Source: JARFQW01 sp963842955 | GTDB lineage: Bacteria; Pseudomonadota; Gammaproteobacteria; Steroidobacterales; XN24 | Assembly (NCBI GenBank): GCA_963842955.1 | Contig: CAWJIJ010000005.1 | Span: forward strand, 252,750-316,749 | Direction: 5' to 3' | DNA: 64,000 nt | Shown: one piece after another, positions 8,748-17,139 of the stretch | Layout: every line of letters starts with the position of its first letter | Position numbering within the stretch: position 1 is the stretch's first letter | Made by a program: the position numbers and the translations under genes | Notes under the pieces: generated by a model | What the model was told of the DNA's origin: nothing | Databases searched by the model: none | What the model saw: the letters and a program-made list of their open reading frames with translations, nothing else

Positions 8748-9593
8748 GTGGCACCGGGAAAGACCCGCAAATTACGGGGGCGCGTGCGCGCCCCCGTCTT
8801 CATTGCCGCCCTGCTTGCCGGGGGAGGGCTGCTCGTCATATCGGGTCTTGGAAGCGCCCCGTCCGCACCGGCGCCGACTGATCCCGCCGCCGCGAATCAG
8901 GCCCGCTGGCAGTCAGCGCTGGAGAAGCGGGATACCGTCGTCCTGGCGGCCGAGGCTGAAACCGTCGGACAACCGGACGCCTCGGCCACCGATGGTGCGA
9001 CGGCGCTCATGATTGCCGCGCAGGCGGGTGACGGAGTCCTGGTTCGCAAACTTCTCGAGCGCGGTGCGGATCCGAATGCGCGCAACGCCAATGGCGGGAC
9101 ACCGCTAATGCATGCGGCGATGAGTGGCGATCCCGAGATCGTGGAACAGCTCGTGGCGGCGGGTGCGGAGCTGGATGCCGCCGCCAAGCTGGGCTGGACG
9201 GCGCTGCTCCTGGCCGCTGCAAAGGGCAACGCGGCTGCCGCAGACGTGTTGCTGGGTTCAGGGGCGCATCCGAATCTGGCCGATACCTACGGCTGGACAC
9301 CGCTGATGCGGGCGGTGTCCGGAAACCATGTGCAGGCCGTGGAGGTATTTCTCGCGGCTGAGGACGTGAATCTGGATGCCCGGGAGGAAACCGGTGCGAC
9401 CGCACTGCACGTGGCCGCCCAGTACGGTTATGCCGGTATGGCAGCCCGGCTCCTGGAGTCCGGAGCAGACCCCGGCGCCGTTAATGACAGGGGACTGTCG
9501 GCGGAGGACTTCGCCGTGATGTCAGAACACCCAGACGTGGCCCGACTGCTCGCCACGCGTCAGAACCGCAATCCCGCCGAACCGGGCGGCTGA
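8748..9593 (+). CDS. Secreted or membrane-anchored ankyrin-repeat protein
   Basis: 281 residues from a GTG only 6 bases after the fdhC stop, so probably in the same operon. An N-terminal basic region and hydrophobic helix (APVFIAALLAGGGLLVISG) form a signal peptide or anchor. From about residue 75 onward there are five or six ankyrin repeats with the typical patterns GATALMIAAQAGD, GGTPLMHAAMSGDPEIV, GWTALLLAAAKGN, GWTPLMRAVSGNH and GATALHVAAQYGY. It likely binds a protein partner in the periplasm; a link to formate dehydrogenase is suggested by position only. Confidence 0.85.
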   Translation: MAPGKTRKLRGRVRAPVFIAALLAGGGLLVISGLGSAPSAPAPTDPAAANQARWQSALEKRDTVVLAAEAETVGQPDASATDGATALMIAAQAGDGVLVRKLLERGADPNARNANGGTPLMHAAMSGDPEIVEQLVAAGAELDAAAKLGWTALLLAAAKGNAAAADVLLGSGAHPNLADTYGWTPLMRAVSGNHVQAVEVFLAAEDVNLDAREETGATALHVAAQYGYAGMAARLLESGADPGAVNDRGLSAEDFAVMSEHPDVARLLATRQNRNPAEPGG

Positions 9594-9605
9594 CCGCCGC
9601 CGCCT

Positions 9606-10349
9606 TCAGCAGACCTGCAGATTCTGGCTGTAATCGCTGCTGGGATAGACCGTCGTGGTCTCTCCCACTGGCGCGGTCACGTCGCTGACGCGGTGCTGCA
9701 TGGCCAGCTGGAACGCATAGTTTTCGAAGAATTTCCGGAACATCTCGCCGCCAAACGTCCCTGTCGCGGTCAGGCTCTTCATGTCTTTGTCAAAACGCAG
9801 GTCGACGGCGGCGAGCGGCTGGGGTGCCGGGCCACCCAGCACCCGAGCGCCTTCGGCGGGATCGTAGACACTGCGTTCCGAGCAGCAATAGATGACGTGC
9901 TCCCGCTGAGCTTCCTTTTTCCCCGAGTCGACGAAGTTGACCGGTTCATGCCGGTAGTTGATGAAGCTGACGGACTTCGTCGGGTAGCTCATCTTGTGGG
10001 TGCAGATCGCGGAGAATGCGACCACCGATCGATTCGGGCCGCAGCCGCCCGGCCATTCGTAGCGATTTCCTTCCTCGGTCTCCAGTCCGGTCACGGGACC
10101 CACAGGCTTACCGAGATTGATGAGGAAACAGGGCGTCGTCACGAAGGGGTAGTGAAAGACGTAGCTCTTGCCGACCTCGAGGTCGGAAGGGTCCAGAGGA
10201 TTGCCGCCGGCATCCACGAGCCGGCTGACCTTCATGGGAGTCGCCGCGCTGGCCTGCTGTCCGAGGATTTCCGGCCGAGATGCCACCAGGGCCCCTGTAA
10301 CGGCGCAGAGCTTGAGAAAATCCCTTCGATCCAACTCGGTTTCAGCCAT
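9606..10349 (-). CDS. Tat-exported Rieske-like 2Fe-2S protein with an altered ligand
   Basis: 247 residues from the ATG at 10349 (MAETELDRRDFLK). A Tat signal (DRRDFLKLCAVTGA) is followed by a Rieske-type domain. The first ligand pair CTH is present (AICTHKMSYP). The second group reads YCCSERSVYDP, so the position expected to be His in C-x-x-H is Arg (codon CGC). The rest of the fold looks preserved (VLGGPAPQPLAAVDL). It resembles periplasmic Rieske subunits of electron-transfer chains. It faces the fdh operon convergently, 12 bases after the ankyrin gene. Whether it still holds a cluster is uncertain. Confidence 0.8.
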   Translation of the reverse strand: MAETELDRRDFLKLCAVTGALVASRPEILGQQASAATPMKVSRLVDAGGNPLDPSDLEVGKSYVFHYPFVTTPCFLINLGKPVGPVTGLETEEGNRYEWPGGCGPNRSVVAFSAICTHKMSYPTKSVSFINYRHEPVNFVDSGKKEAQREHVIYCCSERSVYDPAEGARVLGGPAPQPLAAVDLRFDKDMKSLTATGTFGGEMFRKFFENYAFQLAMQHRVSDVTAPVGETTTVYPSSDYSQNLQVC

Positions 10350-10545
10350 TGGGTTTTCCTCTCCGCTGCATTGACCTGCCGCCTCGTGCCGAATTTCGCG
10401 GGCGCCGAAATTCGATGGCGCCGTAGTCGGAAAGCGTAGCACTTTGGCAGTGATACTTCGTTCGACGGGAAGTGGCGTTCCGATGCGCAAGAACAAGAGC
10501 CGGCAGTCTGGAGCGGATCCGGCGCCCGGACAAGGACTCGGGAGG

Positions 10546-10938
10546 TCAGCCGTCCCGGGATCGGGCCTTGCGGCGGATTTCCATGGGATGTCTTGCGGGT
10601 CGAAGCCTGTCCGCGACATGCATGAGTGCCAGATAAGGGTGCCGGGTCATCATCCGGGGACCGGCATAGCGCATGATCTTGCGTGCCTGCTCGCGGCGGG
10701 CATGGCGATAACAGTGGATCGGGCACTTGGCACAGATCGGCTTGCGTGGCCCGTACGGACACTTCGCCAGGCGCTTTTCCGAATAGGCCAGAAACTCTCT
10801 GCAATCCTGGCATAGATTGCCCCGGGTAGGCTCCCCGGGGCTGGATTCATGGTGGTCCCGGCAATAGATCGCGACCATCCGCTCCATGGTGCGATGTTCG
10901 CGCCTGAGTCTCATGGAGGTGAGTTTCATGGGCTGCAT
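10546..10938 (-). CDS. ygbA: YgbA-type nitrous oxide-stimulated promoter family protein
   Basis: 130 residues. The signature MRLRREHRTMERMVAIYCRD, the cysteine groups LCQDCREFL and CPYGPRKPICAKCPIHCY, and the closing MRYAGPRMMTRHPYLAL match the YgbA family, associated with the nitric-oxide response (NsrR regulon) in enterobacteria. The six or so conserved cysteines suggest a metal or Fe-S site. Start uncertain: ATGs at 10938, 10929 and 10914 are possible and none has a strong ribosome binding site. Cytoplasmic. Confidence 0.88.
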   Translation of the reverse strand: MQPMKLTSMRLRREHRTMERMVAIYCRDHHESSPGEPTRGNLCQDCREFLAYSEKRLAKCPYGPRKPICAKCPIHCYRHARREQARKIMRYAGPRMMTRHPYLALMHVADRLRPARHPMEIRRKARSRDG

Positions 10939-11232
10939 CGTAGACCGATGGCCGGGGTCAGCTCATTGATCCAGGTCAGCGCCGGAAAGGGATGGGCCAT
11001 CTTGTCCCTGCACTTCGCGGATTCCACCCGGGTTGGTCTCGCCTGCAGACACGCCGGGGAACCCGGCCCGGTCCCTTCGCACCTGCGCGACACCCGCCGT
11101 GATTTGCGCCTTCGGCTGCGGTGGGCGTAATTGGGGAAGACGATTCGCGATACCATGCCCCATAAACCCTTTCCTTGAGAGTTCCCGTGGGCGGCGCCGA
11201 CGGTGTGCCGTTGCCAGACCGAGGTGGATCCA

Positions 11233-12342
11233 ATGACACAGCCAATCGACACACGACCGCCCTTTCTGACCAGCGCGCTGGAAGCGACGATCCGTATCGG
11301 CATTGTCGTGCTGCTGGCGCTCTGGTGCTTCGACATCATCCGTCCCTTCGTGACGACGATCCTGTGGGGAATGATCATCGCCATCGCCCTTCAGCCGACC
11401 TTCGAGCGGTTCGCCGGCTGGCTGCCGCTTCGGCGAGGCTTCGCAGCTGTCGCGTTCACGATCCTTATGCTGGTTCTGCTGATCGGCCCGGTGTGGATGT
11501 TGACCGGAACGCTCGTCGAATCCACGACGCTGCTGTCAAAAGAGCTCGCGGCGGGACAGGTGACGGTTCCGCCACCCGGCGATCGCATAGCCAGCCTTCC
11601 CCTCATTGGGGAACGGTTGTTCGCTTTCTGGAGCCTGGCCTCCGAGAACATTGAGGAAGCCCTCGGTCAGATCGCCCCCCAGATCCGCTCGACGGGGCGC
11701 TGGCTGGTGTCAGCGGCGGCCGGCGCGGGGTTCGGGATCCTCAAGTTCATCGCCGCGATTATTCTGGCCGGGGTGCTGATGACCAATGCGGAAGGAGGAG
11801 CGCGGGCCGCGCACGCGATATTTACCCGGCTCGGCGGCGAGAAGGGCGCCAGCTATGCGTTGCTTGCGGAGAACACGGTAAGGAGCGTAGCCCGGGGCAT
11901 TCTGGGCGTTGCCTTCATACAGGCGATGCTCGCAGGCATCGGCATGATGGTGGCCGGCGTGCCCGGCGCAGGCCTCTGGGCGCTTGTCTGTCTGATTCTG
12001 GCCATCGTGCAGCTGGGAGTAGGTTTGGTGCTGATTCCCGCCATCATCTATGTGTTTTCCACGGCCAGTTCGACCACGGCGTTCATCTTCCTGATCTACA
12101 GTGTGGGCGTCATCGTGCTGGACAATATCCTCAAGCCCATCCTGCTGGGACGCGGCGTAGACGTGCCCATGGTGGTGATTTTCCTGGGAGCCATCGGCGG
12201 TTTTCTCAGCATGGGAATCATTGGCTTGTTCGTGGGCTCGATTGTTCTCGTTCTGGGGTATTCATTGTTCATGGTGTGGTTGCGAAACGACCTGGCGCCC
12301 ACCGCCGAGAGCAGCGAAGAAGCAGCCCCAACGGCAGCCTGA
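11233..12342 (+). CDS. AI-2E family transporter (PerM/TqsA-like permease)
   Basis: 369 residues from the ATG at 11233 with GAGGTGG upstream; an earlier in-frame ATG at 11203 is not supported. The protein has about eight hydrophobic segments, with the family pattern of two N-terminal helices, a soluble region (TTLLSKELAAGQVTVPP) and a C-terminal bundle containing VLDNILKPILLGRGVDVP. Inner-membrane. Family members have been linked to quorum-signal export or Na+/H+ antiport, and substrate cannot be read from sequence. The gene stands alone. Confidence 0.9.
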   Translation: MTQPIDTRPPFLTSALEATIRIGIVVLLALWCFDIIRPFVTTILWGMIIAIALQPTFERFAGWLPLRRGFAAVAFTILMLVLLIGPVWMLTGTLVESTTLLSKELAAGQVTVPPPGDRIASLPLIGERLFAFWSLASENIEEALGQIAPQIRSTGRWLVSAAAGAGFGILKFIAAIILAGVLMTNAEGGARAAHAIFTRLGGEKGASYALLAENTVRSVARGILGVAFIQAMLAGIGMMVAGVPGAGLWALVCLILAIVQLGVGLVLIPAIIYVFSTASSTTAFIFLIYSVGVIVLDNILKPILLGRGVDVPMVVIFLGAIGGFLSMGIIGLFVGSIVLVLGYSLFMVWLRNDLAPTAESSEEAAPTAA

Positions 12343-12591
12343 AACATTTTCTGGTATATTCAAGGGCTTGGTCCGCTCCAGACCAGTCCCGCCCCTGAGG
12401 GCGGGCGCGGGAGGGTGAGGTCCCCCGGTTGGCCGGTATCCTCGTGGAAAACCGCGCCTGATCACGGGGCCGGTGCCTCTCTCAACCAACGCGGCAGACC
12501 CGTCCCGGGACTTCGGTTCGGGGCCAGGGGCCGCACGGTCCGGGCGGTGGCTCGCCATGACCCGCCGGCGGCGGGGAACAAGGAAACAGGT
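12343..12591 (+). promoter_or_regulatory. Intergenic leader with extended -10 promoter and GC hairpin
   Basis: TGGTATATT (TATATT at 12355-12360) is a good extended -10 element, which would give the next gene a leader of about 225 bases. The leader has a perfect stem CCCGCCC (12388-12394) / GGGCGGG (12399-12405) with a CTGA loop, followed by several other GC-rich inverted segments. No T run follows, so it is not an obvious terminator. A structured 5' UTR or small RNA is possible. I see no ORF of convincing quality in it. Confidence 0.35.
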
Positions 12592-12870
12592 ATGGCAGAA
12601 CGTGCTTCCAGTGTCGCCAAGACGGCCACCATCGGCGATGCGTATCGCATCGATTCGCTCTCAAAGACGAAAGCGCCCGCTGGAGCCGCTGGAAAAGACT
12701 GGTATCGCTACGTGATCATTCAGGGCGACAACACGATCGTCGGCCACCGGCAGGGGTCCCAGCGGGCCGTCAAGCAGGCGGTCGATGAACTGGTGGTTCG
12801 GCTGAACGAGCGTCGCTCGGGCAAGCCGGGACGCGTGCATCTCACGTCGTCGGCCAAGAAGAAGAAATAG
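12592..12870 (+). CDS. Small basic protein of unknown function
   Basis: 92 residues from the ATG at 12592 with AAGGAAA upstream. The core reads DWYRYVIIQGDNTIVGHRQG followed by an amphipathic helix (AVKQAVDELVVRLNERR) and a lysine-rich end (SSAKKKK). The beta-beta-alpha arrangement and basic tail would fit a nucleic-acid-binding protein, but I do not recognise a family and give no function. Cytoplasmic. Confidence 0.72.
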   Translation: MAERASSVAKTATIGDAYRIDSLSKTKAPAGAAGKDWYRYVIIQGDNTIVGHRQGSQRAVKQAVDELVVRLNERRSGKPGRVHLTSSAKKKK

Positions 12871-12964
12871 GGCGGGGCTCCCGGCTCCGCGAATGCCCGG
12901 ATTCCGAAGCAGAAGGCTATCGTGCCGCCCGGTTGATCCGGCAGCGGCTTTCAGCGCCTGGCGG

Positions 12965-13297
12965 CTAGCGTCCCCTGTGAGGGCGCGGGCGTGCCGGCAC
13001 GGTCGGCATGGGCGCGGGGCGGACCGGTCGATTGACGGGAGGACGGTGGCCCGGTGGCCTGTGTCCGGGTGGTCTTTGCCCGGGCGGATTGACGATCACG
13101 GTGTTGCCGCCGCCGTAGTACGGACGGTGATACCAGGGATCGTAGTAGCCTGGCCCGCGATAGTAGCTGGAACCGGCGTAGACCGAACCCGACGTTCTCG
13201 ATGAGTTCGAGTCGCAGCCGCCCGAGAATCCCGCGGCGGCGAGGACGACGACCCCCAGCAGCACGGTGCCGTAGGAACGCAGCAGGTCGCCGGTCAC
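12965..13297 (-). CDS. Tyr/Pro-rich lipoprotein of unknown function
   Basis: 110 residues from a GTG at 13297 that overlaps the stop of the upstream VOC gene (GTGA). A lipoprotein signal is visible, with a hydrophobic stretch and lipobox FSGGC (Cys near residue 28). The mature part has a Tyr/Gly-rich stretch (YAGSSYYRGPGYYDPWYHRP) and PPGHRPPGHRPP repeats near the C-terminus. It is probably an outer-membrane-attached protein; it has no recognised domain and is translationally coupled to the VOC gene. Confidence 0.6.
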   Translation of the reverse strand: MTGDLLRSYGTVLLGVVVLAAAGFSGGCDSNSSRTSGSVYAGSSYYRGPGYYDPWYHRPYYGGGNTVIVNPPGQRPPGHRPPGHRPPVNRPVRPAPMPTVPARPRPHRGR

Positions 13298-14229
13298 TGA
13301 CTTTCCTCCATCGTCTCGACAAGGTTCTCGAAGTTGAGGCTCATCAGGCCGAAGGTTGCGCCCGCCGCGTCTGCGACAACGGCCAGCCGGCCATCGAAGG
13401 TTTCCATGTCGCGTAACATCAGGACGCTGCCGCCGAGCTCTTCCACCAGGCCAGCGGCGGAGTCGACGTTGGGCACGCGGATGAAACCGACCCAGGCCGC
13501 CCGTGCCCCTTCCGGCGCCTTCGGGCCGATGACCCCGATGCCGGCCCGTGCGCTTCCCGCGGAGGCGAGAACGACATCATCCGCTTGTTCGGTAGCGACA
13601 ACCTCTATGGACTCGTATCCCAGTAGCTGGCTGTAAAACCGCGCGGCCTCCCGGCTGTTGCGGCTGAACAAGTGAGTCCAGACCCACTCGCCCATGTCCG
13701 CCCGAAAGTCCTCGGGATCGCCTGTGGCGGATTTGAGCACGCCGAACAGGGCACCTTCGCCGTCCTTGTAAACCGCATGAGTTCCACGAAACGGGACGTC
13801 GATGGGCGAGACCAGCAGGCGCCCGCCGGCGGACTTCACCTGAGCCTCAAGAGCGGAAGGGTTCTCGGCGGAGGCATACAGAATCCAGCCGGCCTTGGCG
13901 TCGGCCTCCGCGCGTGCCTCCCTGTAGACCAGGCCGGCAACGGGACGGTCGTTGGTATAGGCAATATGGTACTCGTCAACGCCCGAGCCGAAGGTCCTCC
14001 ATGACCATCCCAGCAGGCTCGAATAGAACCGCTTGGCACCGTCGATGTCTTCCGCAAAAAGATCAGACCAGACAAATTTTCCCGGAATTGTCAGGCCGGT
14101 GGGCTGCTGGTTGAGAGGCGGTAAAGCAGGCAGCGTTTTGGCCAGGCCCGGCAATCCGGCGCCAGCGGCCACCGTCAGAAAGACCAGCGCGAGGATGCGA
14201 GAAGAGATAGCACGATAAGCGTCATCCAT
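13294..14229 (-). CDS. Secreted VOC (glyoxalase-fold) protein, two domains
   Basis: 311 residues from the ATG at 14229 (MDDAYRAISS). An N-terminal signal peptide (hydrophobic LALVFLTVAAGAGLPGLA) is followed by two VOC modules: residues about 50-165 beginning GKFVWSDLFAEDIDGAKRFY, and residues about 180-305 beginning EWVWTHLFSRNSREAARFYS. VOC proteins cover glyoxalases, dioxygenases and resistance proteins; the reaction here cannot be named. Periplasmic location is inferred from the signal. A longer start at 14280 would place the signal internally and is rejected. Confidence 0.82.
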   Translation of the reverse strand: MDDAYRAISSRILALVFLTVAAGAGLPGLAKTLPALPPLNQQPTGLTIPGKFVWSDLFAEDIDGAKRFYSSLLGWSWRTFGSGVDEYHIAYTNDRPVAGLVYREARAEADAKAGWILYASAENPSALEAQVKSAGGRLLVSPIDVPFRGTHAVYKDGEGALFGVLKSATGDPEDFRADMGEWVWTHLFSRNSREAARFYSQLLGYESIEVVATEQADDVVLASAGSARAGIGVIGPKAPEGARAAWVGFIRVPNVDSAAGLVEELGGSVLMLRDMETFDGRLAVVADAAGATFGLMSLNFENLVETMEESQ

Positions 14230-14376
14230 GGATGGCGAAGACCCGGAGCATAGCAGACGCGGGTGTGCCTCCCGGCACAAGGGTGTGTCGGGAGCGGGGG
14301 CATCACACGTTGCCCCTGCTCCCGGCGGCTCGTGCTACCTTTCTGGCCGTGTTTCCGTGCCGCTGCCGGGAGTTCC

Positions 14377-14955
14377 ATGACCAGCCGCCGAGAATTTCTC
14401 AAGTCCACCGGTGCCGCACTCGGCGGCACCTGGCTTGCCGCCCACTGGACGGAAGTGATCGCCGGCGGGACCGCGGCGGCAAAGTCCCGTGACGAGCGCA
14501 AAATCATTCGCCGTGCTCGATCCGCCGGATGCCGCCGACCTCGCGGCAATGGCGGAACGGATCATTCCCTCGACCGACACACCCGGTGCCCGGGAGGCCG
14601 GTGTCGTGTGGTTCATGGATGAAGCCCTCGGTGGATTCATGGCGGAAGCACGCGGTCCGGTGCTTTCCGGTCTTGCTGACCTGAATCGTCAGGTGGCCGC
14701 AAACGGCATCGAAAAGCGCTTCGCAAATCTGGACGCGGAAGCACAGGATCGCCTGCTGACGGAGATCGAGGCGCAGCCCTTCTTCGAGACGGTGCACTTC
14801 CTGACGCTGGCCGGTCTGTTTGCAATGCCCGCCTACGGGGGCAATCGGAATCATATCGGGTGGGACCTGATCGGCTTCGAACATGCCCACGGATGGCAAC
14901 CCCCGTTTCGGCTATTACGACGGCCAGATCGATACCGACGACGGAGAGTCGATAG
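14377..14955 (+). pseudogene. Gluconate 2-dehydrogenase subunit 3-like protein (frameshifted)
   Basis: The gene opens at the ATG 14377 with a Tat signal (TSRREFLKSTGAALGG). The frame then shifts by +1 in the AAAA run at 14500-14503, after which SFAVLDPPDAADLAAMAERI and GAREAGVVWFMDEAL show the subunit 3 domain. A second +1 shift lies in the TTT at 14906-14908, restoring WQPPFGYYD, the usual end of the family. A third extra base near 14944-14946 would give a TAG at 14953-14955 touching the GTG of the next gene; this third shift is inference. Reconstructed length is about 191 residues. Subunit 3 proteins partner membrane-bound GMC dehydrogenases, matching the next gene. Confidence 0.75.
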
Positions 14956-16621
14956 TGACGGTTTCCGGCGTACGCTTTCCTCATCGGGAGCCGGTGGATT
15001 TTGCGATCATCGGGTCAGGCGCCGCAGGCGGCGTGCTGGCCCGGGAGCTGTCCACCGCGGGATTCGACGTCGTGGTTCTCGAGCAGGGCGCCTATCGCCG
15101 GGCCGAGGACTTCACCCACGACGAGCTGAGTGTGGTCGTCAGGCACGAGATCAGCAGCGGCGCGTCCGGGACATGGCCGCAGACGTTCCGGAGCGCCGCG
15201 GACGAGAAGTCCACCGTGCCGGACTTTCCGGCTGCCTACTACGCGACAACCGTGGGCGGCAGCAGCGTGCATTTCTCCGGCAACTACTGGCGACTGCGGC
15301 CAGTGGATTTCGATGAGCGCACCCGACTCGGGACCCATAGCGGGAACGGGCTTCGCTGACTGGCCGCTGACCTACGAAGAACTCGAGCCCTACTACACCC
15401 GCGTGGACTGGGAGATTGGTGTGTCCGGGGCCCCGGGTCCCTTCGATCCTCCGCGGTCCAAGCCGTATCCCTTGCCCCCCATGCCGGTGAAGTCGTCCGG
15501 CGTGCTGCTTGAGCGAGGGGCGAAGGCCATCGGCCTGCATCCCCAGGTCGCGCCGGTAGCGGTTCTTTCCCGCCCGTTCAACGGACGCGCCCCCTGCATC
15601 CACTGTGGATTCTGCATGGGATTCGGCTGTGAGACCGGGGCGAAATCCTCATCGCTGGCGACGATGATTCCCCAGGCCGAGGCAACGGGGCGCTGCGAGA
15701 TTCGTCCCGAAAGTACCGTCCATCGCCTTGAAACAGACGCCCGTGGCCGGGTAGGGGAGGTGCTTTACTACGATCGCGACGGCGGCGAACAATCCCAGCG
15801 GGCCCGTTGCGTGATTGTGGCGGCCAATGGTGCCGAAACACCACGGCTGCTGCTGGCGTCGGAAAGCAGCCGGTTTCCGGACGGGCTCGCCAACGGCAGC
15901 GGCAAGGTGGGCCGCTACCTCATGTTCAACGCGCACTCCGTGACTCACGGCGTGTTTGACCATCCGCTGAATGACTACAAGAGCGTGCAATGTTCACGGA
16001 TCGTGCATGACTTCTACGAGACCGATGAGAAACGGGGTTTTTACGGCGGCGGCGGTATCGACGGCCGGCCGTTTCTCGGTGCCACGCCGATCCTCTACGC
16101 ACTCACCGGCATGCCGCCGGACGGGCCGCGCTGGGGAGCGAGAGTACAAGGCCATGCTGGCGGAAATGTTCACCCGCAAGATGGTGGTCGCCGGCAGCAC
16201 CACCTCGCTTCCGCTGGAAAGCAACAACATCACGCTGGATCCGGAGCTTCGCGATCCGTGGGGCCGGCCCGCCATCCGCGTCACCTACCGTGATCATCCC
16301 GATGACCTTGCCATGGCGGGCTTTCTTCAGGATCGGGCGGTCGAGATCCTGGACGCTGCGGGAGCCAGCCACATCTGGCGTGAGCCCGTGCTGCCCTCCA
16401 CGATCGGCGCCCACCTGCTGGGGACCTGCCGCATGGGGGATGATCCGGAAACGTCGGTCGTGGATCGGAATCATCGGAGCCACGAGATCCCCAACCTGTT
16501 TGTCTGCGACGGGAGCAGTTTTGTATCTTCCGGTCGGGGTCAGCCCACGATGACGATCCAGGCGCTGGCATTTCGTGCGGCCGGCCACATCGCCCGTTTT
16601 GCCCGTGCAGGAGAAATCTGA
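14955..16621 (+). pseudogene. GMC-family oxidoreductase (FAD), frameshifted
   Basis: The start GTG at 14955 has GGAG 8 bases upstream and gives VSGVRFPHREPVDFAIIGSG, the FAD Rossmann motif (GSGAAGG). Two +1 shifts break the frame: an extra C in CCC at 15334-15336 (restoring TRLGTIAGTGFADWPL) and an extra G in GGGG at 16133-16136 (restoring PRWEREYKAML). Corrected length is 554 residues. The C-terminal part holds LGTCRMGDDPETSVVD and DGSSFVSSGRGQPTMTIQALA, typical of GMC dehydrogenases of the gluconate/sorbose type, and a CIHCGFCMGFGC cysteine group near the middle. It oxidises an alcohol or sugar substrate that cannot be named. The functional partner is the subunit 3 protein before it. Confidence 0.85.
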
Positions 16622-16666
16622 GGCCCTGGTCTACGCTAGCTACCATTCGATAGAGGATGTCCGATC

Positions 16667-17131
16667 ATGAGAAAGACGTGCCTGCTACTGCTGGTTTCCC
16701 TGGTCTTCGGTGCCGCCGCGGCCAGCGCCGCGGATATTGAGCCGGGTCAGCCGAAGTTCCTCGTGGTACCCGGTGACTTTCGGGGTGAGCTGCCGTTTTC
16801 GGACGCGGTGCGTGTCGGAGACCTGCTGTTCCTGTCGGGCAAACTCGGAAACGCGCCCGGTACCCGGAACCTCGCGCCCGGCGGTATCAAGGGGGAGACT
16901 CGCCAGACCATGAACAACATCAAGGCGGCCGTGGAGCGCCATGGCGGCTCCATGGACCGGGTGGTCAAGTGCACGGTGTTCCTTGCCGACATGAGTGAAT
17001 GGGCCGAGATGAACGAGGTCTATGTGACGTATTTTCCGACCCACAAGCCGGCCCGGAGCGCTGTCGGCGTCAACGGCCTGGCGCTGGGTGCCCGCGTGGA
17101 GATCGAGTGCATCGCTGCGTTGGGTAAGTGA
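16667..17131 (+). CDS. RidA-family protein with signal peptide
   Basis: 154 residues. An N-terminal signal peptide (RKTCLLLLVSLVFGAAAASA) precedes a complete YjgF/YER057c/UK114 domain. The conserved arginine is in PARSAVGVNGL and the conserved glutamate in VEIECIAALG, the residues used by RidA for imine/enamine hydrolysis. The export signal places it in the periplasm, unlike cytosolic RidA. It lies 45 bases after the GMC gene on the same strand, so it may be cotranscribed and act on the product of that enzyme; this link is inference. Confidence 0.88.
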   Translation: MRKTCLLLLVSLVFGAAAASAADIEPGQPKFLVVPGDFRGELPFSDAVRVGDLLFLSGKLGNAPGTRNLAPGGIKGETRQTMNNIKAAVERHGGSMDRVVKCTVFLADMSEWAEMNEVYVTYFPTHKPARSAVGVNGLALGARVEIECIAALGK

Positions 17132-17139
17132 CAGGACTC

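Noticed and set aside
13020..13080. Tandem DNA repeat or CRISPR-like array
   Set aside because: The repetition only encodes PPGHR repeats of the lipoprotein; units are short, imperfect and without spacers.
14489..15316. GTG at 14489 as a separate start for the subunit 3 protein
   Set aside because: It would drop the Tat signal encoded just upstream in another frame; a +1 insertion in the AAAA run explains both parts better.
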